Numbered from the stretch's first letter, positions 45,304 through 57,331 are shown. The stretch: 64,000 nt of DNA from Hymenobacter crusticola (GCF_002154225.1 NZ_MTSE01000004.1:62001-126000); one strand, 5' to 3'. Numbers and translations: made by a program. The notes: generated by a model from the letters alone, not told the origin.

Positions 45304-48192
45304 ATGAATAATTCCTTAAGCCGAGTAAAGCCTGCGTTGGCGCTGCTGCTAGCCCTAGGTAGCTTGACGGCTCGCGCGCAAGGCTATGTATCGTTTGAAC
45401 CTAAAGCCACTTATTTGCCCCTTGCGGCGAGCGGAAAATCCCTGCCTCTACTGGTGAGCCCCACCGACGACAAAGGCGTATTGCGCGCTGCAGCCGACTT
45501 GCAGCACGACCTAGGCAGCGTGACGGGCCAGCAGCCGGCCCTGCTCCAAAAACCGGCCCTGGCCAAAGGGTCGGCCGTGGTTATCATTGGCACTATTGGC
45601 CACAATCCAGTGGTGGATGCCCTTATTCGGGCTAAGAAACTAGATGTGAGTGGGGTGCGCGGCAAGTGGGAAGCCTCGGTGACGCAGGTGGTGCTAAACC
45701 CGCTGCCGGGCGTGAAGCAGGCCCTGGTGATAGCGGGCAGCGACCGGCGCGGTACCATCTACGGCATTTATGAGCTGTCGAAGCAGGCGGGCGTGTCGCC
45801 CTGGTACTGGTGGGCCGATGTGCCGGTGGCCCACCACGCGGCCCTTTACGCGCGGCCCGGGCGCTACCTCATCCACGAGCCAGCGGTGAAGTACCGGGGC
45901 ATCTTCATCAACGATGAGGCGCCGGCGTTTTCGGGCTGGGCCAAGGCCAAATTCGGCGGGGCCAACCACCAGGTGTACGAGCACATGTTTGAGCTGATTT
46001 TGCGGTTGCGGGGCAACTACTTGTGGCCCGCTATGTGGGGCAACGCCTTCAACGACGACGATAAGCTCAACCCAGTGAAGGCCGATGAGTATGGCATCGT
46101 GATGGGCACCTCGCACCACGAGCCCATGGACCGCGCCCAGAAGGAGTGGGAGCGCTACGGCAAGGGCCCCTGGAACTACGAAACCAACGCGCCGGCCCTA
46201 CAAGAATTTTGGCGCCAGGGCATTAAGAACATGGGCACCAAGGAAATCCTGGTGACCATGGGCATGCGCGGCGACGGCGACGTGCCGATGTCGGCTAGCA
46301 CCAACATCAAGCTGCTGGAAAGCATTGTGCACGACCAGCGCCAGATTCTGACTGAGGTGACCGGCAAGCCCGCTACCCAGATTCCGCAGCTCTGGGCCCT
46401 CTATACCGAGGTGCAGCAGTACTACGACCAAGGTATGCGCGTGCCCGACGACGTGACCCTGCTGCTCTGCGACGACAACTATGGCAACATCCGGCGCCTA
46501 CCCCGCCCCGACGCCCCCAAGCGCAGCGGGGGCTACGGCCTCTACTACCACTACGATTTCAACGGCGGTCCCTGGAGCTATAAATGGATAAATACCAACC
46601 AGCTAGCTAAGGTGTGGGAGCAGTTGCGCCAAGCCTACACGCACGGCGTAGACCGCATCTGGATTATGAACGTGGGCGACCTCAAGCCGATGGAGTTCCC
46701 CATTAGCTTCTACTTCGAGTACGCCTGGGACCCTAGCCAGCTGCCGGCCGAGAAGCTGCCCGCCTATGCCCGCCAGTGGGCCAGCCGCCAGTTTGGCCCG
46801 GGGCTCGCCCAGCCGATTGGCGACCTGCTCACCACTTATAGCGACTACAACGGCATCCGCAAGCCCGAGCTGCTGTCATCCAACACGTTTAGCCTAACCA
46901 ATTACCAGGAGTTTGAGCAGCTGACTGCCCGCTACCACGCCCTGCGCGACGAGGCGCTGCGCGTGCAAGCCCAGGTGCCGGCTGCTAGCCAGGATGCGTA
47001 CTTCCAGCTCGTGCAGTACCCCATTCAGGCCCTCACCAACCTGCTCGACCTACACTTGGCGTTGGCCAAAAACAAGTGGTACGCCGCCCAAGGCCGCGCC
47101 GCCACCGCCTCCCAGGCCGCCGAGGTAAAGCAGCGCTACGTGCAGGATTCGCTGCTCTCGTACCAGTACAACCACACCCTGGCCAGCGGCAAGTGGGACC
47201 ACATGATGGACCAACCCCACGTGTTTTACCACAGTTGGCGCGGCCCCGACCACCACGACGACCTTCCTAAAACCTTGAGCGTGGCGCTACCCGCTAGCCC
47301 CGAAATGGCCGTGGCCGTGGAGGGAAGCGCCGACTGGTGGCCCCAGGCCACTGCCCCGGCCGTACTGCCCCAGCTCACGGGCTGGCAGCGCCAGCCGCAC
47401 TACCTAGAGGTGTTCAATCGTGGGCAGGGCACGTTTGCCTACACCGCCACCAGCCCGGTGCCGTGGCTGAAAATCGACAAGCCCAGCGGCCAGGTGGCGC
47501 AGCAAGAGCGCCTCTGGGTATCGGTAGATTGGAGCCAGGCGCCCACTGGCCGCCAGCAGGTGCCCCTCACGCTCACCGGGCCCGCTGGCCAGCGCCTCAC
47601 GGTGCAAGTGCCGGTGGATAACAGCCTAACGGCAAAGCAGATGCAGAGCGTTGGCTACGTGGCGGGCGATGGCTACGTTTCCATCGACGCCGCCCACTAC
47701 GCGCGGGCCGTGCACCCTGGCACTACTTCTTGGCAGGTGCTCGACCACTACGGGCGCACCACCACGGGCGTGGCGCTGCTGCCCACCACCGCCGGGCGGC
47801 AGCAGGCCACAGCCGCCGCGCCCCATCTTGAGTACCAGGTGTATCTGCCCGAAGCCGGCCCGGTAAATCTGCTGGCTTACGTGGCCCCGACCATTGATTT
47901 CAACAACGCTGGGGGCCTCACTTACGCCGTGGCCTTCGACGACGAGGCGCCCCAACTCGTGAATGTCAGTGCCAAAAAGCCGGGCGAGTCCTGGGTCAAC
48001 GACAACTCGGAAAAGGCCATGAAGGACAACATCAACCTCAATCAGACTACGCACCAGTTGGCTACTAAAGGCGCGCACACCCTGCGGTACTGGGTCATCA
48101 CGCCCGGCGTGGTGCTGCAAAAGCTGGTGATTGATGCCGGTGGCCTACGCCCCAGCTACCTAGGTCCGCCCGAGAGCTACCGCGCCCAATAG
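45304..48192 (+). CDS. GH115 xylan alpha-1,2-glucuronidase
   Basis: 962 aa from the ATG at 45304; an upstream TTG at 45298 adds only two residues. Signal peptide (LALLLALGSLTARAQ). Core family motifs are KYRGIFINDEAPAFSGWAK, NYLWPAMWGNAFNDDDKL, GIVMGTSHHEPMDRAQKEW, MGMRGDGDVPMS, LLCDDNYGNIRRLP and YYHYDFNGGPWSYKWINTN. The C-terminal domain ends DAGGLRPSYLGPPES, as in the family. GH115 enzymes remove 4-O-methyl-glucuronic acid from internal and terminal xyloses of xylan polymers and long oligosaccharides. The degenerate copy at 35461 matches the last ~110 residues of this protein. Confidence 0.95.
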   Translation: MNNSLSRVKPALALLLALGSLTARAQGYVSFEPKATYLPLAASGKSLPLLVSPTDDKGVLRAAADLQHDLGSVTGQQPALLQKPALAKGSAVVIIGTIGHNPVVDALIRAKKLDVSGVRGKWEASVTQVVLNPLPGVKQALVIAGSDRRGTIYGIYELSKQAGVSPWYWWADVPVAHHAALYARPGRYLIHEPAVKYRGIFINDEAPAFSGWAKAKFGGANHQVYEHMFELILRLRGNYLWPAMWGNAFNDDDKLNPVKADEYGIVMGTSHHEPMDRAQKEWERYGKGPWNYETNAPALQEFWRQGIKNMGTKEILVTMGMRGDGDVPMSASTNIKLLESIVHDQRQILTEVTGKPATQIPQLWALYTEVQQYYDQGMRVPDDVTLLLCDDNYGNIRRLPRPDAPKRSGGYGLYYHYDFNGGPWSYKWINTNQLAKVWEQLRQAYTHGVDRIWIMNVGDLKPMEFPISFYFEYAWDPSQLPAEKLPAYARQWASRQFGPGLAQPIGDLLTTYSDYNGIRKPELLSSNTFSLTNYQEFEQLTARYHALRDEALRVQAQVPAASQDAYFQLVQYPIQALTNLLDLHLALAKNKWYAAQGRAATASQAAEVKQRYVQDSLLSYQYNHTLASGKWDHMMDQPHVFYHSWRGPDHHDDLPKTLSVALPASPEMAVAVEGSADWWPQATAPAVLPQLTGWQRQPHYLEVFNRGQGTFAYTATSPVPWLKIDKPSGQVAQQERLWVSVDWSQAPTGRQQVPLTLTGPAGQRLTVQVPVDNSLTAKQMQSVGYVAGDGYVSIDAAHYARAVHPGTTSWQVLDHYGRTTTGVALLPTTAGRQQATAAAPHLEYQVYLPEAGPVNLLAYVAPTIDFNNAGGLTYAVAFDDEAPQLVNVSAKKPGESWVNDNSEKAMKDNINLNQTTHQLATKGAHTLRYWVITPGVVLQKLVIDAGGLRPSYLGPPESYRAQ

Positions 48193-48248
48193 GCGCCTCC
48201 GCTGGCCGCTCGCTAGAACCATCTCATTCTTATCCACTCCTCTTTCAT

Positions 48249-49559
48249 ATGAATTCCTACCGCACTTTTTTCCTTCGAACGGGCCGGCTGCTAGCCTGTG
48301 GGGGAGGGATACTATGGGCCGGCCTAGGTAGCGCAACTGCCCAGCGCGCGCCTAAACCCAAACCGGCGCCCACTACGCAAAAAGGCGCTTTTTACACGGG
48401 CAAGTACCCTAGCTTGCTGCGGGAAGCTGGCTATAGCCAAGTCGCTATTGACCAGAAGGTAACGCAGGCCTACCACGACGTGTTTGAAGGCCCCAATAAA
48501 GTGTACTTCGAGGTAGGCGACTCGATGGCTTACGTGTCGGACGTAAAAAACCACGACGCGCGCACCGAAGGCATGTCGTACGGGATGATGGTGGCCGTGC
48601 AGCTCAACAAGAAGCAGGTGTTTGACCGCCTCTGGCGCTGGTCGAAGAAGAACTTGCAGCATCAAAGCGGGCCGCTGGAAGGCTACTTCGCCTGGAGTTT
48701 CAGCACCACTACAATGAAGCTCAATTCGGAGGGGCCCGCTTCAGATGGGGAGCTGTATTTCGTTACGAGCCTGCTGTTTGCGGCCAACCGCTGGGGTAAC
48801 GCTACTGGCATTAATTACTATAAGGAGGCCCGCCGCATCCTGGATGCCTCTTGGAAAAAAGACGGCACTGGCGGTGTGCGCAACTTGCTGAATACCGAAC
48901 ACAAGCAGATAACCTTCGTGCCAGTGGGCGACGGCTATAACTGGACTGACCCCTCGTACCACCTGCCGGCTTTTCTGGAGGTGTGGGCCACCTACGCCAA
49001 GGACGGGCACGAGCAGTTTTACCGGACCTGCGCCGATACGTCGCGGGCGTTTCTGCACCGCGCGTGCGCCGCGCCCACCGGCCTCAACTACGACTACACC
49101 GAGTTCAGCGGCAAGCCCCACGCTACCAAGTGGGCGCCGCCGGCTTTCCGCTACGATTCGTGGCGGGTGCCCATGAACATTGCCATGGACTACGTGTGGT
49201 TTGGCAAGGACAAAGCTTGGCAGGAACAGTATGCGCGGCGGTTTCAAGGGTTTCTGCGCGGCAAGGGCCTGAACACGTTTGAGGACCAATTTAACGTGGA
49301 CGGCTCGCGGCCCGAGTTTATTCTGCCGGCCGGCGACGTCAAGAAGCTGCGGCATTCGCTGGGGCTGGTAGCCACCAGCGCGGCGGCCTCGCTCATGCAC
49401 CAAGACCAGAACCTAGCCTTCGTGCACGCCCTCTGGAACGCCAAGCTAGCGCCCTACGAAGATGGCTACTTCGACCCCTACTACGACGGCCTACTGTACC
49501 TGTTCAGCCTGATGCACTTGAGCGGCAAGTACCAGGCTATCAAGCCCGCGCAACCCTAA
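48249..49559 (+). CDS. GH8 xylanase / reducing-end xylose-releasing exo-oligoxylanase
   Basis: 436 aa. Signal peptide (about 1-31, GGGILWAGLGSATAQ). GH8 (alpha/alpha)6 barrel with acid Glu107 in ARTEGMSYGMM, Asp166 in ASDGELYF and base Asp303 in FRYDSWRVPMN. The spacings of these residues (59 and 137) are close to those of Rex-type enzymes from Bacillus (58 and 135). The family contains endoxylanases and Rex exo-enzymes, and I cannot decide between them because the short loop that limits the reducing-end side is not recognised. It is the only main-chain-cutting xylanase in the window. No lipobox after the hydrophobic core. Confidence 0.93.
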   Translation: MNSYRTFFLRTGRLLACGGGILWAGLGSATAQRAPKPKPAPTTQKGAFYTGKYPSLLREAGYSQVAIDQKVTQAYHDVFEGPNKVYFEVGDSMAYVSDVKNHDARTEGMSYGMMVAVQLNKKQVFDRLWRWSKKNLQHQSGPLEGYFAWSFSTTTMKLNSEGPASDGELYFVTSLLFAANRWGNATGINYYKEARRILDASWKKDGTGGVRNLLNTEHKQITFVPVGDGYNWTDPSYHLPAFLEVWATYAKDGHEQFYRTCADTSRAFLHRACAAPTGLNYDYTEFSGKPHATKWAPPAFRYDSWRVPMNIAMDYVWFGKDKAWQEQYARRFQGFLRGKGLNTFEDQFNVDGSRPEFILPAGDVKKLRHSLGLVATSAAASLMHQDQNLAFVHALWNAKLAPYEDGYFDPYYDGLLYLFSLMHLSGKYQAIKPAQP

Positions 49560-49589
49560 TCCCACCTTTGCACTGGTTTTTCCTTATCC

Positions 49590-51179
49590 ATGAAGTACTT
49601 ACTGAAGCAGAGCGTCTTACTTGCCGGCCTGGCCCTTGTCTCTGCCGTTACCTCGCCGCTACTGGCGCAGGTGAAGCAGGCGCAAAACCCCATCATTTTC
49701 GCCGACGTGCCGGATTTGTCGATAATTCGGGTGGGGGATACCTATTACATGAGCAGCACGAGCATGCATATGGCGCCGGGCGTGCCCATCATGAAGTCGA
49801 AGGACTTGGTGAACTGGCACTTGGTTAGTTACGCCTCCGATACGCTGGGGAGCCAGGATGAGCTAACGCTTCGCAACGGCAAGAGCACCTACGGCCGCGG
49901 CTCGTGGGCGAGCAGCTTGCGGTTTCACCAAGGCACGTACTACGTCTCGACCTTCGCCCAAACGACGGGCAAAACGTACATCTATTCCACCAAGAACATC
50001 GAGAAAGGGCCTTGGAAAGTCGTGTCGTTCAAGCCGAGCTACCACGACCATTCCTTGTTTTTTGACGACGATGGCCGCGTGTATCTGGTATTTGGTGCCG
50101 GCAAGCTGCGCCTGATAGAGCTCACGGCCGACGCCTCTGGCGTGAAACCCGGCGCCACGGAGCAAGTGCTAATCGAAAATGCGAGTGCCCCAGCCGGTCC
50201 TAACCTCGGCCTGCCCGCCGAAGGCTCGCAGCTGTTCAAAATCAAGGGCAAGTACTACCTCTTCAACATCACGTGGCCGAAGGGCGGCATGCGCACCGTG
50301 GTGGTGCACCGGGCCGACAAACTCACTGGGCCTTACGAAGGCCACGTAGCGCTGCAAGACCTAGGGGTAGCGCAGGGCGGCCTCATCGACACGCCCGATG
50401 GTCGGTGGTTTTCCTACCTGTTCCGCGACTATGGGGCCGTGGGCCGCATTCCGTACCTAGTGCCCGTGACGTGGACCGAGGGCTGGCCGGTGCTGGGCAC
50501 CGCCGGCAAGGTGCCCCAAACGTTGGCCCTACCCCCCAGCAAGGGCCTAATTCCGGGCATAGTAGCGTCGGATGAGTTTGCCCGACGCAAGGGTGAGCCC
50601 GCCCTGCCGCTGGTATGGCAGTGGAACCACAATCCCGAAAACTCCCTGTGGTCGCTCACCGACCGACCCGGCTACCTGCGCCTCAAAACCGACCGGGTAG
50701 ACACCACTTTCCTGCTAGCCCGCAACACCTTGACCCAGCGCACCATCGGGCCAACTAGCGCTGGCACTACAGCGCTGGATGTATCGCACCTCAAAGACGG
50801 TGATTTTGCGGGCCTAGCCCTCTTGCAAAAGCGCTACGGCCTAGTGGGGGTTGACTACCGCAACGGCGCCAAATCCATCGTCATGATTAGCGCAGAATCA
50901 GAGAAACCCGTGGAGCTGCAACGCCTACCCCTGACGCAGTCCACCGTCTATTTTAAGGCGGAATGTGACTTTACGGAGCGTAAAGACGTGGCGACTTTCT
51001 TCTACAGCCTCGATGGCAAAACGTGGAAAGCCATCGGCGGGCCGCTCAAGATGGCGTACACGCTGCCCCACTTTATGGGCTATCGATTTGGGCTGTTCAA
51101 CTACGCCACCAAAAACCCCTGCGGTTACGCTGATTTCGATTACTTCCGCATTGTAGACAAGACTACCGGGGCTAAGTAA
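49590..51179 (+). CDS. GH43 enzyme with C-terminal concanavalin domain (subfamily 12-like)
   Basis: 529 aa. Signal peptide (SVLLAGLALVSAVTSPLLAQ). Propeller acids: Asp in VPDLSIIRVGDTYYM, Asp in YHDHSLFFDDDG and Glu in LPAEGSQLFKIKG. The C-terminal sandwich (about 325-525) has FARRKGEPALPLVWQWNHNP and GYRFGLFNYATKNPCGYADF. Architecture and motifs mirror the GH43 at 5667-7829 (PDLIRVGNDFYLTGTTMHTM, LWQWNH), although it lacks that protein's C-terminal trefoil-like tail. The two are likely paralogues serving the two PULs. Arabinofuranosidase or xylosidase activity is expected. Confidence 0.92.
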   Translation: MKYLLKQSVLLAGLALVSAVTSPLLAQVKQAQNPIIFADVPDLSIIRVGDTYYMSSTSMHMAPGVPIMKSKDLVNWHLVSYASDTLGSQDELTLRNGKSTYGRGSWASSLRFHQGTYYVSTFAQTTGKTYIYSTKNIEKGPWKVVSFKPSYHDHSLFFDDDGRVYLVFGAGKLRLIELTADASGVKPGATEQVLIENASAPAGPNLGLPAEGSQLFKIKGKYYLFNITWPKGGMRTVVVHRADKLTGPYEGHVALQDLGVAQGGLIDTPDGRWFSYLFRDYGAVGRIPYLVPVTWTEGWPVLGTAGKVPQTLALPPSKGLIPGIVASDEFARRKGEPALPLVWQWNHNPENSLWSLTDRPGYLRLKTDRVDTTFLLARNTLTQRTIGPTSAGTTALDVSHLKDGDFAGLALLQKRYGLVGVDYRNGAKSIVMISAESEKPVELQRLPLTQSTVYFKAECDFTERKDVATFFYSLDGKTWKAIGGPLKMAYTLPHFMGYRFGLFNYATKNPCGYADFDYFRIVDKTTGAK

Positions 51180-51230
51180 GTGCATGACAGTCTTCTAAAC
51201 TCCTAAACCTATCCGAAATTCCTACCCCTC

Positions 51231-52577
51231 ATGCTGAATCATAGACTGCCTTATGTTCTGGCTGGGCTAGCCTGCCTAATGGGCGGCGCTGCTCAAGCGC
51301 AGAACCCGTTTATTACCAATCAATTCACGGCCGACCCCACGGCGCGGGTGTTTAATGGCCGGGTGTACGTGTACCCGTCGCACGATATTAAGGCTACGCC
51401 CGGGCACGGGCGAGCGGGCTGGTTTGTGATGGAAGACTACCACGTGTTTTCCTCCGCCAACCTCACCGAGTGGACCGACCACGGCGTGATTGTGACCCAG
51501 AACAAAGTGCCGTGGGTGAAGCCCGACAGCTACAGCATGTGGGCGCCCGACTGCATGTACCGCAACGGCAAGTACTACTTCTACTTCCCGACTACCCCCC
51601 GCGATACGACCATCAGCAAGGGCTTTACGGTGGGGGTAGCCGTGTCCGACAAGCCCACCGGCCCGTTTGTGCCGCAGCCGCTGCCCATCAAGGGCGTGCG
51701 TGGCATCGACCCCAACGTGTTCATCGACAAGGACGGGCAGGCCTATCTGTACTGGTCGCAGGGCAACATCTACGGGGCCAAGCTGAAGGAAAACATGTTG
51801 GAGCTAGCTTCCGAGCCCAAGACGCTGGGCGAACTGCCCACCAAAGGGTTGAAGGAAGGCCCGTATCTATTTGAGCGCAAAGGGATTTATTACCTGACGT
51901 ACCCGCACGTCGAGAACAAAACCGAGCGCCTCGAATACGCCACCAGCACCAGTCCCCTAGGTCCGTTCACGGTGAAGGGCGTAATTATGGACGAGTCGCC
52001 GACGGGTTGTTGGACCAACCACCATTCCCTGCTGGACTTTAAGAACCAGTGGTACTTGTTTTACCACCACAACGACTTGTCGCCCAACTTCGACAAAAAC
52101 CGGTCTGTCCGCGTCGATAGCCTGTTTTTTGAGCCCGATGGCGCCATCCGGAAAGTGGTGCCCACCCTGCGCGGCGTGGGCCTGACCGACGCCAAGCAGA
52201 AAATTCAGCTCGACCGCTACAGCCGCCTGAGCAGCAGCGGCGCAACCATCGCTTTTCTGGATACTGCGAACAAGTTTCAGGGCTGGAAAACCGTGTTTGC
52301 CAACAACCAGGGCTGGGTGCAATACAACGGGGTAGCCTTCGGCAAACAGGCGCTCAAGACCGTGACGCTTCGCACGATGGCCGCGGCCGGCGCCACGGTG
52401 CAGCTGCGGGCAGATGGCGCCACCGGCCCGGTGCTGGCCCAGGTAACCGTGCCGAAGGGCAGCCAGTGGCAGGAGGTAAAAGCGCCTTTGTCAGCCTTTA
52501 AGCCCGGTACGCATACACTGGTCGTTTCCTCCAAAACGAATAGCCCTGTTGAAATTGACTGGGTCAAGTTCGAGTAA
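51231..52577 (+). CDS. GH43 enzyme with C-terminal CBM6-like domain
   Basis: 448 aa. Signal peptide (about 1-24, ACLMGGAAQAQ). Propeller: Asp in QFTADPTARVFNG, Asp in VRGIDPNVFIDKDG and Glu in LKEGPYLFERKG. The motif YPSHDI and CWTNHHSLLDFKNQWYLFYH are common to the GH43 group that carries CBM6. The last ~130 residues (GATIAFLDTANKFQGWKTVF, PVLAQVTVPKGSQWQEVKAP) look like a CBM6-type lectin sandwich. Such enzymes remove arabinose or xylose substituents from xylan. It is 51 bp after the previous stop; the double esterase gene follows. Confidence 0.9.
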   Translation: MLNHRLPYVLAGLACLMGGAAQAQNPFITNQFTADPTARVFNGRVYVYPSHDIKATPGHGRAGWFVMEDYHVFSSANLTEWTDHGVIVTQNKVPWVKPDSYSMWAPDCMYRNGKYYFYFPTTPRDTTISKGFTVGVAVSDKPTGPFVPQPLPIKGVRGIDPNVFIDKDGQAYLYWSQGNIYGAKLKENMLELASEPKTLGELPTKGLKEGPYLFERKGIYYLTYPHVENKTERLEYATSTSPLGPFTVKGVIMDESPTGCWTNHHSLLDFKNQWYLFYHHNDLSPNFDKNRSVRVDSLFFEPDGAIRKVVPTLRGVGLTDAKQKIQLDRYSRLSSSGATIAFLDTANKFQGWKTVFANNQGWVQYNGVAFGKQALKTVTLRTMAAAGATVQLRADGATGPVLAQVTVPKGSQWQEVKAPLSAFKPGTHTLVVSSKTNSPVEIDWVKFE

Positions 52578-52653
52578 GCGGGGTAGGAGCCCTTTGCTTG
52601 CCAATCATCTGATTTTCCCACCCGCTGCCTAGGTCTGCTAGGCCTCTTTTTGA

Positions 52654-54588
<1,935 letters not shown>

Positions 54589-54636
54589 GCAGATAGGAGG
54601 GAGGAGTGCAGGCAGAAAAAGCAATTAAAAATGCCT

Positions 54637-54724
54637 GTCATGCTGAGCTTGCCGAAGCATCTCTATCGCATCGTTGAACGGCTTGGATGAAGCGGTAGAG
54701 ATGCTTCGGCAAGCTCAGCATGAC
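54637..54724. repeat. Long hairpin repeat between the esterase and GH95 genes
   Basis: GTCATGCTGAGCTTGCCGAAGCATCTCTAYCGC arms (54637-54669 and 54691-54724) pair over about 33 bp with one or two mismatches and enclose a 21-nt loop. It resembles the palindrome at 7849-7949 in its GTCATnCnGAG core. It may end or protect the upstream mRNA and splits the enzyme run in two, or may be a mobile REP-like unit. Confidence 0.8.
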
Positions 54725-54794
54725 GGTCTAGTAATACTTTGAATACATTCTAACGCTCCGCTCTTTCAAGCGTCAGCGTCCATCCCACCCACGT

Positions 54795-57284
54795 ATGAGC
54801 AAACCTCACTGGTCAGCTAAAGCCTCTTTGCTGCTGCTTTGCTGGGCCACCACCCTAGGGGCCGCGGCGGCCAAGCCGAAGCCTACCCCCCTGCGGCTGT
54901 GGTACGATAAGCCGGCCGCCAACTGGAACGAAGCCCTACCCCTCGGCAACGGCCGCCTGGGCGCTATGGTGTTTGGCGCCCCCCAGCGCGAGCGGCTCCA
55001 GCTAAACGAGGAAACTATCTGGGCCGGCGGCCCCAACAACAACGTGAAGGCCGACGCGCTGCCCGTGGTGCGGCAGCTTCGCGAGCAGCTGCTGGCCGGG
55101 CAATTGGTAGAGGCGCAGGCCCTGGCGCAAGCCAAGATGCAGCCCGCCGGCAACAGCGGCATGCCCTACCAAATGGCGTCGAACGTGTACCTCGACTTTC
55201 CGGGCCACGACAACGCTACCCACTACCAGCGCGACCTAGACATCAGCCGGGCCGTGGCCTCGGTTAGCTATGAGGTGAGCGGCGTGACCTACCGCCGCGA
55301 AATGTTCAGCTCTCTGCCCGACCAAGTGGTAGTGGTGCGCCTCACGGCCAGCAAGCCGGGCCAAATCAGCTGCCAGCTCAGCGAGGAAAGCCTGATGCAG
55401 TACACCCGGCACGCCGAAAAAGACCAACTGGTGCTCGATGGCCGCGGCAGTGAGCACGAAGGCCAGGAAGGCCAGATTCGCTTCCAGACGCGCGTACAAG
55501 CTGTGGCCGAAGGCGGCAGCGTGCAAACCACCGACGGGGGCATCCGCGTGGAGCACGCCAACAGCGCCACGCTCTACATTTCTATCGGCACCAACTTCAA
55601 GAACTACCACGACGTGAGCGGCGACCCGGCTGCGCGGGCCACGTCCTACCTAGCTGCCGCCGTGCGCAAGCCCTACAAGCAGGCGCTGGCCGACCACGTA
55701 GCAGCCTACCAGCGCTACTTCAACCGCATGACCCTGAACCTAGGCGTGACGCCCGCCGCGCAGCTTCCTACCCCCGAGCGTATCGCTGGCTTTGCCCAGG
55801 GCCACGACCCGGCGCTAGCAGCCTTGTATTTTCAGTACGGGCGCTACCTGCTCATCAGCTCGTCGCAGCCGGGTGGGCAGCCGGCCAACCTGCAAGGCAT
55901 CTGGAACGACCAGCTCAAGGGCCCCTGGGACAGCAAGTACACGGTGAACATCAACACCGAAATGAATTACTGGCCAGCCGAAGTCACCAACCTAACCGAG
56001 TTGCACGAGCCGCTGTTCGGCATGATTAAAGACCTGAGCGTGACCGGGCAGCAGAGCGCCCGCCAGATGTACGGCGCCCGCGGTTGGGCCCTGCACCACA
56101 ACACCGACATTTGGCGCATCACAGGGCAAGTCGACCCGCCGCAATACGGCCTCTGGCCCATGGGCGGCGCCTGGCTAAGCCAGCATCTCTGGGACCATTA
56201 CCAGTTCACCGGCGACCAGCAGTTTCTGCGCACCTACTACCCCGTGCTCAAGGGCGCGGCCACCTACTTCGTCGATGCCTTGCAGGAAGAGCCTACCCAC
56301 CACTGGCTGGTGGTGGCGCCCTCGGTATCGCCCGAAAACACCTACCCCCTTCAAGGCAAGCAAATTGCGCTAGTGGCCGGCACCACCATGGACAACCAGT
56401 TGGTGTTCGACCTGTTCTCGAAGACCATTCGGGCCGCCGAGCTGCTCCAGCTTGATAAGCCTTTTGCTGACAGCCTGCGCACCCTGCGTGAGCGGCTACC
56501 TCCCATGCAGATTGGCCAGTACGGGCAGCTGCAGGAGTGGCTGCAAGACGTGGACAACCCCAAGGACCAGCACCGCCACATTTCGCACCTCTACGGGCTG
56601 TACCCGAGCGGGCAACTGTCGCCGTACCGCACGCCCGCGCTGTTTGAGGCCGCCCGCGTGACGCTCACCCAACGCGGCGACGTGTCCACGGGCTGGTCGA
56701 TGGGCTGGAAGGTGAACTTCTGGGCCCGCATGCAGGACGGCAACCACGCCTACAAGCTGCTCACCGAGCAACTGCGGCTGCGGAGCAGCCAACCCGGCGG
56801 CGTGAGCGAGGGCGGCGGCACCTACCCCAACTTGCTCGACGCGCACCCCCCGTTCCAGATTGACGGCAACTTTGGCTGCACCGCTGGCCTCGCCGAGCTA
56901 TTCGTGCAGAGCTACGACGGCACCCTCGACCTGCTGCCCGCCCTGCCCGACGCCTGGCCCACGGGCGAGGTCACCGGCCTCGTAGCCCGCGGCGGCTACG
57001 TAGTAGACCTAGCCTGGGACAAGGGCAAAGTGACGCGCGTGCGCATCACCTCGCGCCTCGGTGGCAACTGCCGCGTGCGGGTGCACAGCGCTGTAGCGGC
57101 TACCAGCGGCTTGAAGCTGCAAGAAGCGCAGGGCGAAAACCCCAACCCGTTTTACCAGACTCTACCCGTCAAGTCGCCGCTGGTATCTACCAAAACCACG
57201 GCTAAGCAGCCCACCGTAGCGCCGTCGGTCGTGTACGATTTTCCCACTGAAGCCGGCCAAACTTATTCCTTAAAAGCTCGCTAG
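54795..57284 (+). CDS. GH95 alpha-L-fucosidase / alpha-L-galactosidase
   Basis: 829 aa. Signal-like N-terminus (LLLLCWATTLGAAAA). The N-terminal beta domain begins LRLWYDKPAANWNEALPLGN, the GH95 hallmark, followed by GRLGAMVFG and LNEETIWAGGP. In the (alpha/alpha)6 barrel: Asn385 and Asn387 in NINTEMNYWPAE, Glu514 in SPENTYPL and Asp690 in FQIDGNFG correspond to the inverting catalytic set (two Asn, Glu acid, Asp) of the family. GH95 enzymes cleave alpha-1,2-L-fucosides or, in some xylan PULs, alpha-L-galactosides. The xylan context favours L-galactose, but sequence alone does not settle it. Confidence 0.92.
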   Translation: MSKPHWSAKASLLLLCWATTLGAAAAKPKPTPLRLWYDKPAANWNEALPLGNGRLGAMVFGAPQRERLQLNEETIWAGGPNNNVKADALPVVRQLREQLLAGQLVEAQALAQAKMQPAGNSGMPYQMASNVYLDFPGHDNATHYQRDLDISRAVASVSYEVSGVTYRREMFSSLPDQVVVVRLTASKPGQISCQLSEESLMQYTRHAEKDQLVLDGRGSEHEGQEGQIRFQTRVQAVAEGGSVQTTDGGIRVEHANSATLYISIGTNFKNYHDVSGDPAARATSYLAAAVRKPYKQALADHVAAYQRYFNRMTLNLGVTPAAQLPTPERIAGFAQGHDPALAALYFQYGRYLLISSSQPGGQPANLQGIWNDQLKGPWDSKYTVNINTEMNYWPAEVTNLTELHEPLFGMIKDLSVTGQQSARQMYGARGWALHHNTDIWRITGQVDPPQYGLWPMGGAWLSQHLWDHYQFTGDQQFLRTYYPVLKGAATYFVDALQEEPTHHWLVVAPSVSPENTYPLQGKQIALVAGTTMDNQLVFDLFSKTIRAAELLQLDKPFADSLRTLRERLPPMQIGQYGQLQEWLQDVDNPKDQHRHISHLYGLYPSGQLSPYRTPALFEAARVTLTQRGDVSTGWSMGWKVNFWARMQDGNHAYKLLTEQLRLRSSQPGGVSEGGGTYPNLLDAHPPFQIDGNFGCTAGLAELFVQSYDGTLDLLPALPDAWPTGEVTGLVARGGYVVDLAWDKGKVTRVRITSRLGGNCRVRVHSAVAATSGLKLQEAQGENPNPFYQTLPVKSPLVSTKTTAKQPTVAPSVVYDFPTEAGQTYSLKAR

Positions 57285-57331
57285 CTCGGCGGCTCTTTCC
57301 TACCCCGCCTCTCTAGCTACAACCTAGTCCT

